A DNA stretch of 64,000 nt from Nitrospira sp. (GCA_009594995.1 VOPR01000003.1:1-64000); one strand, 5' to 3'. Counted from the stretch's first letter, positions 19,101 through 27,396 are shown. Notes: generated by a model from the sequence alone, not told the origin. Numbers and translations are program-made.

Positions 19101-19193
19101 GCGTGCCGCGGCAGGATCCCGGAAATAGACGAACATTCCGAGCCCTGTCGCAGCCAACGCATTGACCAGCGCGCTGAATGCGAGCACTTTCAT
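16185..19193 (-). CDS. Membrane sensor histidine kinase with two 7TM-type modules, GAF, HisKA and HATPase
   Basis: A 1002-residue sensor kinase. The first half holds many hydrophobic segments in two successive blocks that look like repeated HisKA_7TM sensor modules; each ends in a similar sequence (YTIVRYRLMNIS and YAIARYELMDIS). A GAF domain follows around residues 560-720, then the H-box FAHEIRNPLTSIKTF with the phosphorylated His, the N-box NLFINAMEAI, and the ATP-lid motifs DSGPGI and GTGLGL. No receiver domain or cognate regulator gene is adjacent. It starts 33 bases after the PilZ-hydrolase-methyltransferase gene and is probably co-transcribed with it. The ligand is unknown. Confidence 0.9.
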   Translation of the reverse strand: MKVLAFSALVNALAATGLGMFVYFRDPAAARNRIYGLYCLSIAFWSVFYCGWQLTDSKDLALSLLRLVMAGASLIPILYFHHTVTFLDIAARHARALKLGYGLAGLFLLVDTTPWFVAGVHPAMSFSFWPIPGPFFHPFLVYFVWYVVYATSLVGVALRDAHGIRRHQYAYMLAASVIGYTGGATNFPLWYGVPLLPYGTVLITMYTALMAYTIVRYRLMNISVVLNKGLGYAIVLAIIVVATSIGAVLSNRATGHSTPPLLAGTLFLICALWVLSNNPRSSSNTVFSAVCGAACLWLFGCFMLFSASREDEALLWMRVIYTGVVFLPALTYHFAQRLAGGAVHDRAILWNYAVGGLFWSLLFTPYLLDGQYVYYWGRYPKAGVLHPWLVGYVVAGGGLTAYRLYQGYRFHLTSSPLLGAQLKYTFVALSLGFLASLDFLQNYGVGFYPVGYLLAGLSVTVVAYAIARYELMDISFVPSRPKVMLSIKLAGLIPAYMMILLVIRIFTGTFHYLLAGVLFGLFVIVSSGLANLQKGVERAIGQTLFRERYDAYDTLVQFSKSLVAILELKSLTKEIVQTLARVMNIKTASVYVLDKEQGIYSLTASYGFVTRDVIVPPIKMESEFPRALLHTETALVREEIEYDKADQDYLRLIDTLKGLESEVCIPLVSKERLVGFCNLGRRANHGMYSTEELGLLKTLAQHAAIAIDNALLYEDLRRSQLLMRRTDRLRSLETMAGGFAHEIRNPLTSIKTFVQLAPDRRDDVEFMEQFSQVVCEDVERIERLVHEILDYARYMTPKLTQENLNDVVSSCLYFIEVKASSKAITIQKELAADLPYVKLDRQQIKQVLLNLFINAMEAIGGEQGGRLSVRTRKLVKSVNEPWVQIEVEDSGPGIEPHDLDHIFDPFYTTKHESGEREGTGLGLTIAHQIVQEHGGYLEVFSEVGHGTKFMVNLPVNPPIAEWQAAQPAFDDGRKLAGSFLARPHLGLEEQFGKPGSTIKART

Positions 19194-19226
19194 ATCAGGT
19201 ACTCTGGTAGGGCTTACGCCATATCA

Positions 19227-21959
19227 TCATGCAGCAACCGTGACATTCGCCATGCCCTTCTCGGCAACGGCAATGAGGGCTTGGTTTCCGAATGTGGAAT
19301 AGACACGGGGGCGAGAGACACCCGCCGCGCGTAGGAGGCTTTCCAATTCAGCCTGGTAGTGGAAATGAAACGTCCCTTCGCCTTCGCGTTCCTTGATTCT
19401 ACCAGAATTGTCAAGGAGACGACGGCCCTCCTCAACTTGATCTCGCGTCTCGGCCGTTTCAACGAAGCTGCGGTAGATGGCGGAGAGATCCGCGTACGGT
19501 TTCAGGTTAGAGATGACAAGTCGCCCGTTCGGGGTTAACACGCGCAGATATTCCCGCAACGTAAAGAGCGGATCGCGCACGTAGCCGAGCACGAGGTTAC
19601 ACACGACCCGGTCGAACGAGTGATCGGGAAACGGGAGCGCACATTCTAAATCGGCCTGACATACACGCATCGACATGGGCACATACGCCCGCAACCCCTC
19701 ATAAAACTGCCCCTGCAGGGCTGCCCCGACCTGTTCGAAATTGGTTATGGCCTGAGCCAGCGCCGCCGGCACAAAATCGAGGCCCACATAGTCGGGAGAA
19801 CGAAAGTTACCGCGCTTGGCGTACCGCTGCCGAAAAGCTTGGTTCAATTGCAAGAAGACTCCAAAGTTGCCATTACCGCACCCGGCATCCAAAATCCGCT
19901 CGCCCTTGTGGCAATCGCCCATCAACCGATAGAGGTGATCCATCAGACGCCAGAAATCGGCGACATTCGGAATGGTCTGAAAGTTCTGCAAATACTCCTG
20001 CCAAAACGCCACATGATCCGACTTTCCCATCGGCCGGCGCTTTTTGCTTCGCTCGCGCTCGACCCGGTTCTGCACGCCGATTTCCCGGTGCGAGGGTTCG
20101 ACCATCCGCTCCTGACGCCGTGCAGGCCATAACTCCTGCTGACAGCAGGCCGCAATTTGGCGGTACACCGTGCGGGCTTTCCGAGGACTCTCCTGGAGAC
20201 GGTGGAGCGCACCCGGCACGACGAAGGAATGGCGCAGATACGGACCAATTGCCGACGCCACGCTTTCCACCGAGGCCGGATCGACCCAGGCGTCCTGCTC
20301 GGCATGAAACAACACGACCGGCGTTCGCAGGCGGGCGGCATCACGCTGGGTGGTGAGGAGATCGGCATACTCGCCTTGCACCGCATGCTCCAACCAACGA
20401 TCCGCATCAATAGTGAGTCCCAGAATATTGACCACACCTTTGCGGACACCCGCCAGATGCTTGCCGATGAGATCTTCTTGATGCACCATCTGCAGCGTGT
20501 GGCGGACATCCATAATGCCGTTGATCAGCATCAACAACCGTACGTGGGATACTTTTCCAGCGACCTTCAGCGCGACACGTCCGGCGAGACTGGTCGCCAC
20601 AAGACCGATGGGCCGGCCCGGCCACTGAGCAGCCACGTGATCCAGTACAGTTTCCAAATCGGCTTCCATATCTTCAAGCCGGAACTGCGTCACCAAGCCG
20701 TCGCTTTCACCGACATGATTCACATTGTCGTAACGAACGACCTGGAAACCATTGCCTGCCAGATAATAGGCCAGCGGCACGTAATCGCGCTTACTCTCCC
20801 CGTACCCGGGAGCCAACACCACAATCGGGGCCTCGGTCGTCGAATCGGTGCGCGGGCGGTCATAACAGAGCACGATGCGTTGACCGGAGGATCGGGCGCA
20901 CTCCGAGAACTCGCTGATGACAGCCGAACCACTCACACTTTCCTTCACGCCAGCTCCCGGCGTTTGTCCAAGCAGGTGCTCGATGATATCTTCCGCCTCC
21001 TTTGCCACCGGGAGAAATCGAATGCCGGCCAGAACCGTTCGCCCAGCCACCGCCACACAACCGGGACGGGCATCAGGAGTGCCCGGCTTGGTCCAGACCA
21101 CTTCGCCGACAACCGAACAAGCGGCAACCGGCACGGCGTCAGCGGACGCGCCCTTAAGCTCGGGCGACTGCGTCCATCGCAATTCAAGCTCAGAGCCCAA
21201 CAGATCTTCTTCGGCCGACAGGTGCACGCAGGCGCCGGTCGACGATAGATCCGTGGTCAACGCGGCAGGCAGCAGACGACCACCCCCACGATTTCGGAGA
21301 CTCACTTCTGTGCTCAGGCCAACAATAACCCGTTGCTGACGCCGTCTCTCCTGCCGGGGCCGTTCGGGGCCGCGCACGATCTGCATGCGCGCCGGCTGCG
21401 CAGTCACTGCGGGCTGAGAACCGGTGTCTATGAGCGTGGCTTCGTTATCCTCCACAAGCAACGCCGCCGTGAGACGCATCGGCTTTGAGGACACCCGCCC
21501 TTCACTGAGCAGAGACGCCACAACCTGCTCATCGGCGGCACTCAGACGCACGAACTGGATGGCCAGGGTCACCGCGGTTTGAGCGCGACCGGACACGAGC
21601 AGATCCTCCGACGAGCGAATGCCGCAGACGATCCCCATACTGTCCAGACCGTCGGCATCAGGGCTGAAACTCAACATCATCTGCTGATTCAGCATGGCGG
21701 GCACCTCAGAAATAAAATCCATCGAGAGGCCGCCCAAGCTAAGGCTTCTGGTCACACCGTTCCAGGTGTGCCCCTGAAAATGGAGGTGCGTGGGGAGACG
21801 AAGCGTGAGACGGCGGGAGGCACGCCGTTCGGCAATGGAAAGCGACCACGCGTCGCTCGTCTTCTTCCTGTCGGCGCCCGGAGCATTCTGGCGATCCTCC
21901 GGCCCGCAGGGAGCGATTAGGGTCATATCCTCATTGCGTGCAGTGGTACGATTCGGCAT
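19227..21959 (-). CDS. Fusion protein: PilZ-PilZ-LuxD-like acyl hydrolase-SAM methyltransferase
   Basis: A 910-residue multidomain protein. PilZ 1 (about 43-150) has RRASRR but a degenerate SLSLGG second motif. PilZ 2 (about 204-330) has RRRQQR and the canonical DLSSTG (237-242), suggesting c-di-GMP binding. Residues about 365-600 resemble LuxD-type acyl-ACP thioesterase/acyltransferases: RYDNVNHVGESDG, nucleophile Ser457 in LVATSLAGRVA, Asp556 and His586. Residues about 645-905 form a class I methyltransferase with DAGCGNGNFG (691-700). The ATG at 21959 follows GGGAGG at ideal spacing; the extra upstream codons lack this. Product and substrate are unknown. Confidence 0.88.
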   Translation of the reverse strand: MPNRTTARNEDMTLIAPCGPEDRQNAPGADRKKTSDAWSLSIAERRASRRLTLRLPTHLHFQGHTWNGVTRSLSLGGLSMDFISEVPAMLNQQMMLSFSPDADGLDSMGIVCGIRSSEDLLVSGRAQTAVTLAIQFVRLSAADEQVVASLLSEGRVSSKPMRLTAALLVEDNEATLIDTGSQPAVTAQPARMQIVRGPERPRQERRRQQRVIVGLSTEVSLRNRGGGRLLPAALTTDLSSTGACVHLSAEEDLLGSELELRWTQSPELKGASADAVPVAACSVVGEVVWTKPGTPDARPGCVAVAGRTVLAGIRFLPVAKEAEDIIEHLLGQTPGAGVKESVSGSAVISEFSECARSSGQRIVLCYDRPRTDSTTEAPIVVLAPGYGESKRDYVPLAYYLAGNGFQVVRYDNVNHVGESDGLVTQFRLEDMEADLETVLDHVAAQWPGRPIGLVATSLAGRVALKVAGKVSHVRLLMLINGIMDVRHTLQMVHQEDLIGKHLAGVRKGVVNILGLTIDADRWLEHAVQGEYADLLTTQRDAARLRTPVVLFHAEQDAWVDPASVESVASAIGPYLRHSFVVPGALHRLQESPRKARTVYRQIAACCQQELWPARRQERMVEPSHREIGVQNRVERERSKKRRPMGKSDHVAFWQEYLQNFQTIPNVADFWRLMDHLYRLMGDCHKGERILDAGCGNGNFGVFLQLNQAFRQRYAKRGNFRSPDYVGLDFVPAALAQAITNFEQVGAALQGQFYEGLRAYVPMSMRVCQADLECALPFPDHSFDRVVCNLVLGYVRDPLFTLREYLRVLTPNGRLVISNLKPYADLSAIYRSFVETAETRDQVEEGRRLLDNSGRIKEREGEGTFHFHYQAELESLLRAAGVSRPRVYSTFGNQALIAVAEKGMANVTVAA

Positions 21960-22619
21960 ACAGTTCCTCCCGCGAAATTGGTCCCGTTGCTGGTCCTGCC
22001 ACAGCATCGTCATGAACAACGTGTGGCCCTCGTCGCCCGTTCATACGTTGATCTTCGGGCGAGGCTGGACTCTTGCAAGCGCACGAACGATACCAAAATG
22101 CGGGAGGATGTCGGCTGATCGTACAGGGGAAGGATTACCGGCACGCACGGCCTCAGTGTAGGCGCACAGCGACTCGCTAACCTGTCTTAGATTCGAAGCT
22201 TATTCTAGGGAATTAGACATAATTGTCAACTCATCATCATAAAAAATATGAGACGGCATACAAGAAATAACTTAGTTGATAGCTGCAGGGCCGTTTGTCT
22301 GAGACGCGGCACATGGCACGGTGGCACAGTCATCGCCGCAAGTCAGAACCCTGACGTCCGTCATGGTACTGACGCGGACACAAGCCTGATTAAGTAGCGC
22401 AGAGCCCCATCGCATTGCACATGTATTTGAAGATGGCCGCCATCGCACAGCCTTCAGGTCACGACCCGTCCCACGCGGGAGTCTCATCAATGTCCCGGAA
22501 AGGCACCCGACGGGGACACCGGACGACGCGTGGCGAACCCTGTCAGTGCGAGCCCGGTTGCTTTGAACGGGGGGTTATGCTACCCACAAAGGCCTGGTCT
22601 CAATCCTGGATGGGTTTCT
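21960..22619. other. Intergenic region between the divergent fusion gene and lipoprotein gene
   Basis: About 660 bases without a convincing gene. It holds the long leader and promoter of the minus-strand fusion gene, an AT-rich core (22190-22290), and GC-rich sequence upstream of the lipoprotein start. Short open frames here lack RBS and family resemblance. No clear plus-strand promoter was found. Confidence 0.5.
22202..22229 (-). promoter_or_regulatory. Sigma-70 promoter for the PilZ-LuxD-methyltransferase gene
   Basis: On the minus strand, TTGACA (22229-22224) and TAGAAT (22207-22202) are separated by 16 bases in an AT-rich stretch. Transcription would start near 22195, giving a leader of about 235 bases before the ATG at 21959. 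Confidence 0.65.
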
Positions 22620-23018
22620 ATGCGCCTTGCTCACATCCGACTTTCTAGTGGCCTGCTGAGTCTTCTTATGGCCGGGCTCCTGTTGGGTTGCCAAAGCACC
22701 CCGCCTGTCACAGAAGGCTATCCGCATCAACAGGCGCTTCGCGGAAAGACCAGAGAACAGGTGCTGGCTTGCGCAGGTACCCCGCTACAGGAGCGAGAAG
22801 AAGCGGCGGTCCTGACCCTGCGGTATTACAAAGAAGCGCCGCTGCTCGAGGAGTCAATGGTAGGCTCCAAGGGGAGCCGTCCTACCGTGCATCACGGCTG
22901 CTGGGCGACCGTGATTCTTCAAGACCATCGAGTCGACCATGTCCGGTATCGGTTCGTGCCGGGTTCCGTCGATGCGTCAAACGATTGCGAAGAGATCTTC
23001 GCTAATTGCCCGGAATGA
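22620..23018 (+). CDS. Hypothetical lipoprotein
   Basis: A 132-residue protein with a signal peptide and lipobox (MAGLLLGC, acylated Cys24), so it is likely anchored in the outer membrane. The mature part has RGKTREQVLACAGTPLQ, which recalls the SmpA/BamE-type start (a two-helix KGMTKxxVxxxxGxP pattern), and several Cys that could form disulfides. This similarity is only suggestive. The chosen ATG at 22620 gives a normal signal peptide; an upstream in-frame start would bury it. Its stop overlaps the next ATG (ATGA), so the two genes form an operon. Confidence 0.75.
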   Translation: MRLAHIRLSSGLLSLLMAGLLLGCQSTPPVTEGYPHQQALRGKTREQVLACAGTPLQEREEAAVLTLRYYKEAPLLEESMVGSKGSRPTVHHGCWATVILQDHRVDHVRYRFVPGSVDASNDCEEIFANCPE

Positions 23019-23935
23019 TGGTTCCTCGACGCCACAGGCGACAGTTCCTTTGGCTGATGCTACTCGTCTGTTGCCTGCAGGTCCTGGCATCCTGGCCGAA
23101 ACCGGCCTACGGGCTGGAGAAGTACGGGCGCCCGCTTCCCTCCATGGATGAACCGGAGCATGAAGCACGCGAAGAAGAGGAAACACTCTTCGGCGGGTAC
23201 CTGCTGACCGGCGCCTTTGTGAAAAACCCGACCTTTGCCGCCCGACCTGACAATACCGGTCTCGTCGGCATGCGCCACATGCTGCATCTGGAGACGGATC
23301 TCTACAAGCAATACCTGACGTTCTATACCGACCAGAACTTTTTCTCGGATCGAACCGACGGCTGGATCAAATTATCGGAATGGGACGGCACGTTTGCCTT
23401 CACCGGGGTGCTCGACCGGTTCAATTGGCGCCTGCAGTACGAACGCGATGCCCCGCTCGACCGCCGTGGCCTCAAACAAGCCTATGCCGATGCCCTGGTT
23501 ACCGCACGCTTTCAAGCGATCCAGGACTCCACCTGGTGGCGCCGCACCTTTCCGAACCAGAATCTCACGGCCTATGCCGGCGCGGGATGGCTCTTCCACA
23601 ACAGCCAATATTTCGCCCGCCCCAACAACACGGGCCGCGCGTTATTCCGGTACGTCGCGCACGCCGACTTAGATGTCTATAAAAACAAGGTGGTGCTGTA
23701 CGGAGACATGAATCTCTTCACCGACCGCGAGGCGAGTCGTACTCTGAACCCCTCGGAACTCGACTGGATCGTGGGTATTGCCGTGCGCTGGCAGGACATC
23801 GAGCTGGCCTTCTACCGGGAAGAAGACCGCCCGCTGGACCAATCCGGCTTGGTCCAAAAGTATTACGCTGTGCAACTACGCTTCGCGTTCGATGTGTCGA
23901 AAGGCGCACTGGAACGGATGGGACTAAAGCGGTAG
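23015..23935 (+). CDS. Secreted protein with two internal repeats, function unknown
   Basis: A 306-residue protein with a typical signal peptide (LWLMLLVCCLQVLASW) and no membrane helix after it. Two stretches about 126 residues apart share a pattern: FAARPDNTG, DLYKQYLTFYTDQNFFSDR and DAPLDRRGL in the first half, FARPNNTG, DVYKNKVVLYGDMNLFTDR and DRPLDQSGL in the second. The alternating aromatic and polar residues would suit an outer-membrane beta structure. It is coupled to the lipoprotein gene by an ATGA overlap and ends 8 bases from the convergent pafA stop. No family is recognised. Confidence 0.7.
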   Translation: MMVPRRHRRQFLWLMLLVCCLQVLASWPKPAYGLEKYGRPLPSMDEPEHEAREEEETLFGGYLLTGAFVKNPTFAARPDNTGLVGMRHMLHLETDLYKQYLTFYTDQNFFSDRTDGWIKLSEWDGTFAFTGVLDRFNWRLQYERDAPLDRRGLKQAYADALVTARFQAIQDSTWWRRTFPNQNLTAYAGAGWLFHNSQYFARPNNTGRALFRYVAHADLDVYKNKVVLYGDMNLFTDREASRTLNPSELDWIVGIAVRWQDIELAFYREEDRPLDQSGLVQKYYAVQLRFAFDVSKGALERMGLKR

Positions 23936-23943
23936 GCGCAGGG

Positions 23944-25434
23944 TTATCGAGCGGCGATGTGGTTGCGCACATCCTGCACGTAGGTCTTGAACGGATCGGC
24001 CATAAAAAACGGCGCCGCACCCCGCAGCTTGAAGTTCGACCAGTTGATGATGTACTCGCAGGCCATCTGCTCCTCTATGTCGAGTGGAGCATCCGAGACG
24101 ATTCCTCCGCATCCGCGGGCCAGCAGATGCCGCACCAGCTCGCCCCGGCCGAACGCGCGGGTATTCCTCGGCGGATGACTCTCCGCAAGTTGTACAACCT
24201 TGTCCGTCGTCAGGCGAGGCCCTCGCCCCTCCTCCTCAAGGCCGTAGCAGAGTCCCCGCTCCGGATGCAGATTGTGGTATTCCAGATCGAGACTCTTCAA
24301 CATGGGATCGTCCCAGGCCGCCTGTTCGGCCTCTCGATACGTCTCTAAGAGCCACAGCTTCGAGGCCCAATCGATCCGTCCGACCAATTTTTCGTAGCCG
24401 CCGCGCAAGTCGGTCAACACCGATTCCCATTGCTCCAGCACCCAATCCGTCTCCTCGTCCTGGCCTTTGCAATGACGCTGGGCCGCGGCCAGAAACTGCT
24501 CCTGAATATCGACGGCAGACATCGATTGTCCCGACTCCAGGCGGACGAGCCATTGGCGATCCGGGTCGCGGGAAATATCCTGCAGTGCTTCCACCGGCTC
24601 CTGGATCCCCAGGCCGCGCGGGGCCTGCCCGGCCTCAATCAGTTGTAGTACCAGTCCCGTCGTGCCCATCTTCAGCGCCGTGGCATATTCGGCCATGTTC
24701 GAGTCTCCGCAGAGGAGATGGATGCGGCGGTATTGATTCGGGTCGGCCAGGGGCTCATCTCGCGTATTGACGATCGCGCGGTTGTGCTGCACCCACTCGA
24801 AGAAGTCGTTGACGATATAGTCGGCCCGTTGAGAAATCTGGAACGGCACGATCGATCGATCTTGCGCATCCCGCAGGCCCGGCCGATGCAGGATGAGTCC
24901 TCCGACTTGCACCCATTCGTTGGGGTCGCTCGCGCATCCGATCCGTCCGGATCCCGTAAACACCTGGCGGGTGACCAGAAACGTCACCAGCGGGCCGAGA
25001 CCGCGCCGGGAAAAGGGAAATTGTCGCGTGACGAGGTAGTTTTCGTGCGAGCCGAACGTCGCATCGGTCTCGTGATCGATATTGTTCTTGATGAGCGATA
25101 CCGTCTCGTCCAGCCCCAGCGCTGTCACCGCATCTTGAATAATGCGGTCTCCGGCACGATCCGATGCCACCAGATCCGCCAGGGTCGTGCACTCCGGAGA
25201 AGCATATTCCAGATGCCCCATGTCGATGTAGATACGGCCCGCATTGGTGAGAAACCCGCCGTTGCCCGGCGGTTCGTCATGGCCCCGGTGGTGCAGGTCG
25301 AGGACCCCACGCCGATCGACTTGAAAAATGTGATCGCGAATCCGCTGCGCCACCCAGGAGGGAGAATGGTCGGGCCGATCCTGGTTCACCAGGAGGCCGT
25401 ATTCCGTTTCAAGCCCGAAGATACGGTTCAGCAT
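23944..25434 (-). CDS. pafA: Pup/UBact-protein ligase PafA
   Basis: PafA phosphorylates the C-terminal Glu of the Pup-like tag with ATP and joins it to lysines of target proteins. The 496-residue protein has the carboxylate-amine ligase N-terminus FGLETEYG (Glu9, Glu11), the catalytic Asp71 in IYIDMGHLEYASPEC, KNNID and NTRDEPLADPNQYRRIHLL. It lacks the N-terminal WDY-DARGF insertion seen in the second homologue, so this copy is the ligase and not the deamidase. The ATG comes one base after the prcA stop. It is the last gene of the proteasome operon. Confidence 0.93.
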   Translation of the reverse strand: MLNRIFGLETEYGLLVNQDRPDHSPSWVAQRIRDHIFQVDRRGVLDLHHRGHDEPPGNGGFLTNAGRIYIDMGHLEYASPECTTLADLVASDRAGDRIIQDAVTALGLDETVSLIKNNIDHETDATFGSHENYLVTRQFPFSRRGLGPLVTFLVTRQVFTGSGRIGCASDPNEWVQVGGLILHRPGLRDAQDRSIVPFQISQRADYIVNDFFEWVQHNRAIVNTRDEPLADPNQYRRIHLLCGDSNMAEYATALKMGTTGLVLQLIEAGQAPRGLGIQEPVEALQDISRDPDRQWLVRLESGQSMSAVDIQEQFLAAAQRHCKGQDEETDWVLEQWESVLTDLRGGYEKLVGRIDWASKLWLLETYREAEQAAWDDPMLKSLDLEYHNLHPERGLCYGLEEEGRGPRLTTDKVVQLAESHPPRNTRAFGRGELVRHLLARGCGGIVSDAPLDIEEQMACEYIINWSNFKLRGAAPFFMADPFKTYVQDVRNHIAAR

Positions 25435-25435
25435 G

Positions 25436-26275
25436 TTAGGTGGCGGCCGGTGAACTGACAGTCGGCGGTAGCAGACCGCCCAGTTCCGCGGGACGAAGCG
25501 CGCGATATTTGGCCGACCCGGGGCCCCGGCGCTCCAGCAGGACACATTCCAACGACTTTTCCGCGACGGTTTGACGCACATGCGCCAGCAACGCCGTCTT
25601 GTCAGGGAGACTCGGAACCTCCCCTTCTGTTTTTTCATCTGATAGCTGGGTTGAAGATGATTCCGCAGCCGGGGACTCCGAAGCCGCTTGGGCTAACGAG
25701 CCGACGGCCCAGGTGCACAGGGCGAGTTCCACGGCCTGCGCCAGCGAGGCCTGCGCAAACGGCGGTTGTGATTCCACATACCGTCGCATCCGGCCCTGCA
25801 CGGAAGCCGTCGCGCCCAATGCCGCCCAGCCCCGGCTTTCCTCGAAATTTCCGTCGTAGTTGATCGAGAGAAAGAGGTCTCGCTCGGGTTTCACGCCTAA
25901 TTCGGCCAGGAGAATCTTGGCGATGAAGGGCGCTTTATAAATTTCTTCAAAAGCCTGCTTGATGGTCGGTGCCAGCCCATACTTCATGAGTCTGGCGCCG
26001 GTGACATCGGAGGGCGATCGATTGAACCCCTCCACGTGGGCCATCTCTAGGAGGGAGAAGCGCAGTTTTTCCAGATCCGCCGGGTGCCCCATTCCGCCCA
26101 GCGCAATACGATCGTAAATCTCATACAGTTTGGGCGTTCCGCGGCTGACGGTCAGCATCAATATCCCGTCGGCATAGGCCAACGCGACGACCGGGGAGCC
26201 CTTCGCAAACTGTTCATCGAGATACTGGCGCCGATTGCCGACCGCCTCGATCCACCGATAGGGTTCTTCATACAT
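25436..26275 (-). CDS. prcA: Proteasome alpha subunit
   Basis: PrcA forms the outer, gating rings of the 20S core particle. The 279-residue protein starts MYEEPYRWIEAV and has the alpha-type core (GSPVVALAYADGILMLTVSRG, KLYEIYDRIALGGMGH, REL-like stretch), no N-terminal catalytic Thr, and a long variable C-terminal tail rich in Ala, Ser and Glu before a final LECVLLER strand. It lies 46 bases downstream of prcB and directly abuts pafA, as expected for a co-expressed core and ligase. Confidence 0.92.
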   Translation of the reverse strand: MYEEPYRWIEAVGNRRQYLDEQFAKGSPVVALAYADGILMLTVSRGTPKLYEIYDRIALGGMGHPADLEKLRFSLLEMAHVEGFNRSPSDVTGARLMKYGLAPTIKQAFEEIYKAPFIAKILLAELGVKPERDLFLSINYDGNFEESRGWAALGATASVQGRMRRYVESQPPFAQASLAQAVELALCTWAVGSLAQAASESPAAESSSTQLSDEKTEGEVPSLPDKTALLAHVRQTVAEKSLECVLLERRGPGSAKYRALRPAELGGLLPPTVSSPAAT

Positions 26276-26321
26276 AACGTGCCACCTTCACCATAGAGGT
26301 CAATAACCAGCCGTCTATCTG

Positions 26322-27095
26322 TTAGCGTCCGCGCAGCACTTCGCTCTCGTACAATCGTTTCAAATCCACATCCGGGAGGGTCTGCACACCGGACGCCTTG
26401 ATGAGTTTCACCACCGGATAGAGATTCAGCTCCCGATTCACCCCGCCCGTGGCTGAATCGAATTCCGCCGCACTGGTGAGTAACCGGAGCGCCTGGATCG
26501 TGGCCTGTTCCTCAGGGAGGGTCGCCAGGGGCTGCGGGCCCCAGGTGTTCACATAATGCAGGATCCCGCGGATCGTCGGCGAGCCGGAACCGGACACCGC
26601 ATACTCCACCGCTTCGAACTCGGCCCCAAGAATGTCGTAGAAATAAATTTTGGCCGCCTCGTGCTCATGATCATACCCGGCAAAGACCGGAACCACAGCG
26701 CCGGTTCCAGCCAGCGCCGCCGGCACGTTCTCCTTAAGCAACTTGGAGACCGCCCGCAGCTTCCCTTCGAAACTCAACTCCTGCAATTGCGTGCGCCGGT
26801 AATATTTGAACGAGTGCTCCAACACCCGCACCATCTCATACGCCGTCGCCGGCACCCCTGCGATGGCCATCACGCTATGGCGATCGATCTCCAGCACCTT
26901 GTCGGTGCGGTCGTACATCACCATGTTGCCCGCCGTCGCCCGGCGATCGCCTGCGACCAAGACACCATCGCGATACTTCAAGGCCAGAATTGTGGTGGCA
27001 GTCGGAACCTCCATCCCGGCCGCCGCGGCCACAGGATTCCCGAACTGATACCCCTGCTCTTTCAACAGTTGAAAAAAGTCTCCCTGCATCCCCAT
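26322..27095 (-). CDS. prcB: Proteasome beta subunit (catalytic)
   Basis: PrcB is the proteolytic subunit of the 20S core. From ATG 27095 it has 257 residues. The propeptide is about 33 residues and processing before Thr34 (TTILALKYRDG) would free the catalytic Thr1. Counting from it, Asp17 (AGDRR) and Lys33 (DRTDK) fall exactly where the active site needs them. The start at 27095 has GAGG six bases ahead; a further upstream start at 27146 does not. Strong similarity to actinobacterial PrcB motifs. It sits between ubact and prcA. Confidence 0.94.
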   Translation of the reverse strand: MGMQGDFFQLLKEQGYQFGNPVAAAAGMEVPTATTILALKYRDGVLVAGDRRATAGNMVMYDRTDKVLEIDRHSVMAIAGVPATAYEMVRVLEHSFKYYRRTQLQELSFEGKLRAVSKLLKENVPAALAGTGAVVPVFAGYDHEHEAAKIYFYDILGAEFEAVEYAVSGSGSPTIRGILHYVNTWGPQPLATLPEEQATIQALRLLTSAAEFDSATGGVNRELNLYPVVKLIKASGVQTLPDVDLKRLYESEVLRGR

Positions 27096-27199
27096 TCCTG
27101 ACCTCGTTAGACGTGACACGTGGATCACCACAGGTGGACGGACCATCGCTTCGATTTCAGAGCTGCCACCTGTTACGGTCCACTATTGACCGTTCACAT

Positions 27200-27394
27200 T
27201 TATTGGCCCGTACGTTGCCGGTAACGCTCTGCTTGCTTCGGATCAACCTTCCGCATTCGCTTCAGCAGATTGTCCTTATCCGGCGAGCCCGTTTCAGGCC
27301 GGCGAGGCCCCCCGCCTTCTTCCGACGGCCCCGACGGTTTCGGCATGGGATCGCCCGGTGCCTCACGACGTTCCGGCATCAACATATATCGCAT
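27200..27394 (-). CDS. ubact: Ubiquitin-like protein UBact (Pup-type tag)
   Basis: This 64-residue tag ends KQAERYRQRTGQ. The C-terminal Gly-Gln is the Pup-like form that Dop must deamidate to Gly-Glu before PafA can ligate it to lysines. The N-terminal half is Pro/Gly-rich and disordered, and the KDNLLKRMRKVDP segment is the likely helix that meets the Mpa coiled coil. The ATG at 27394 comes two bases after the dop stop and has AAGGA upstream; nine more residues are possible from an earlier start without an RBS. UBact is described for several Gram-negative phyla, including Nitrospirae. Confidence 0.93.
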   Translation of the reverse strand: MRYMLMPERREAPGDPMPKPSGPSEEGGGPRRPETGSPDKDNLLKRMRKVDPKQAERYRQRTGQ

Positions 27395-27396
27395 GG

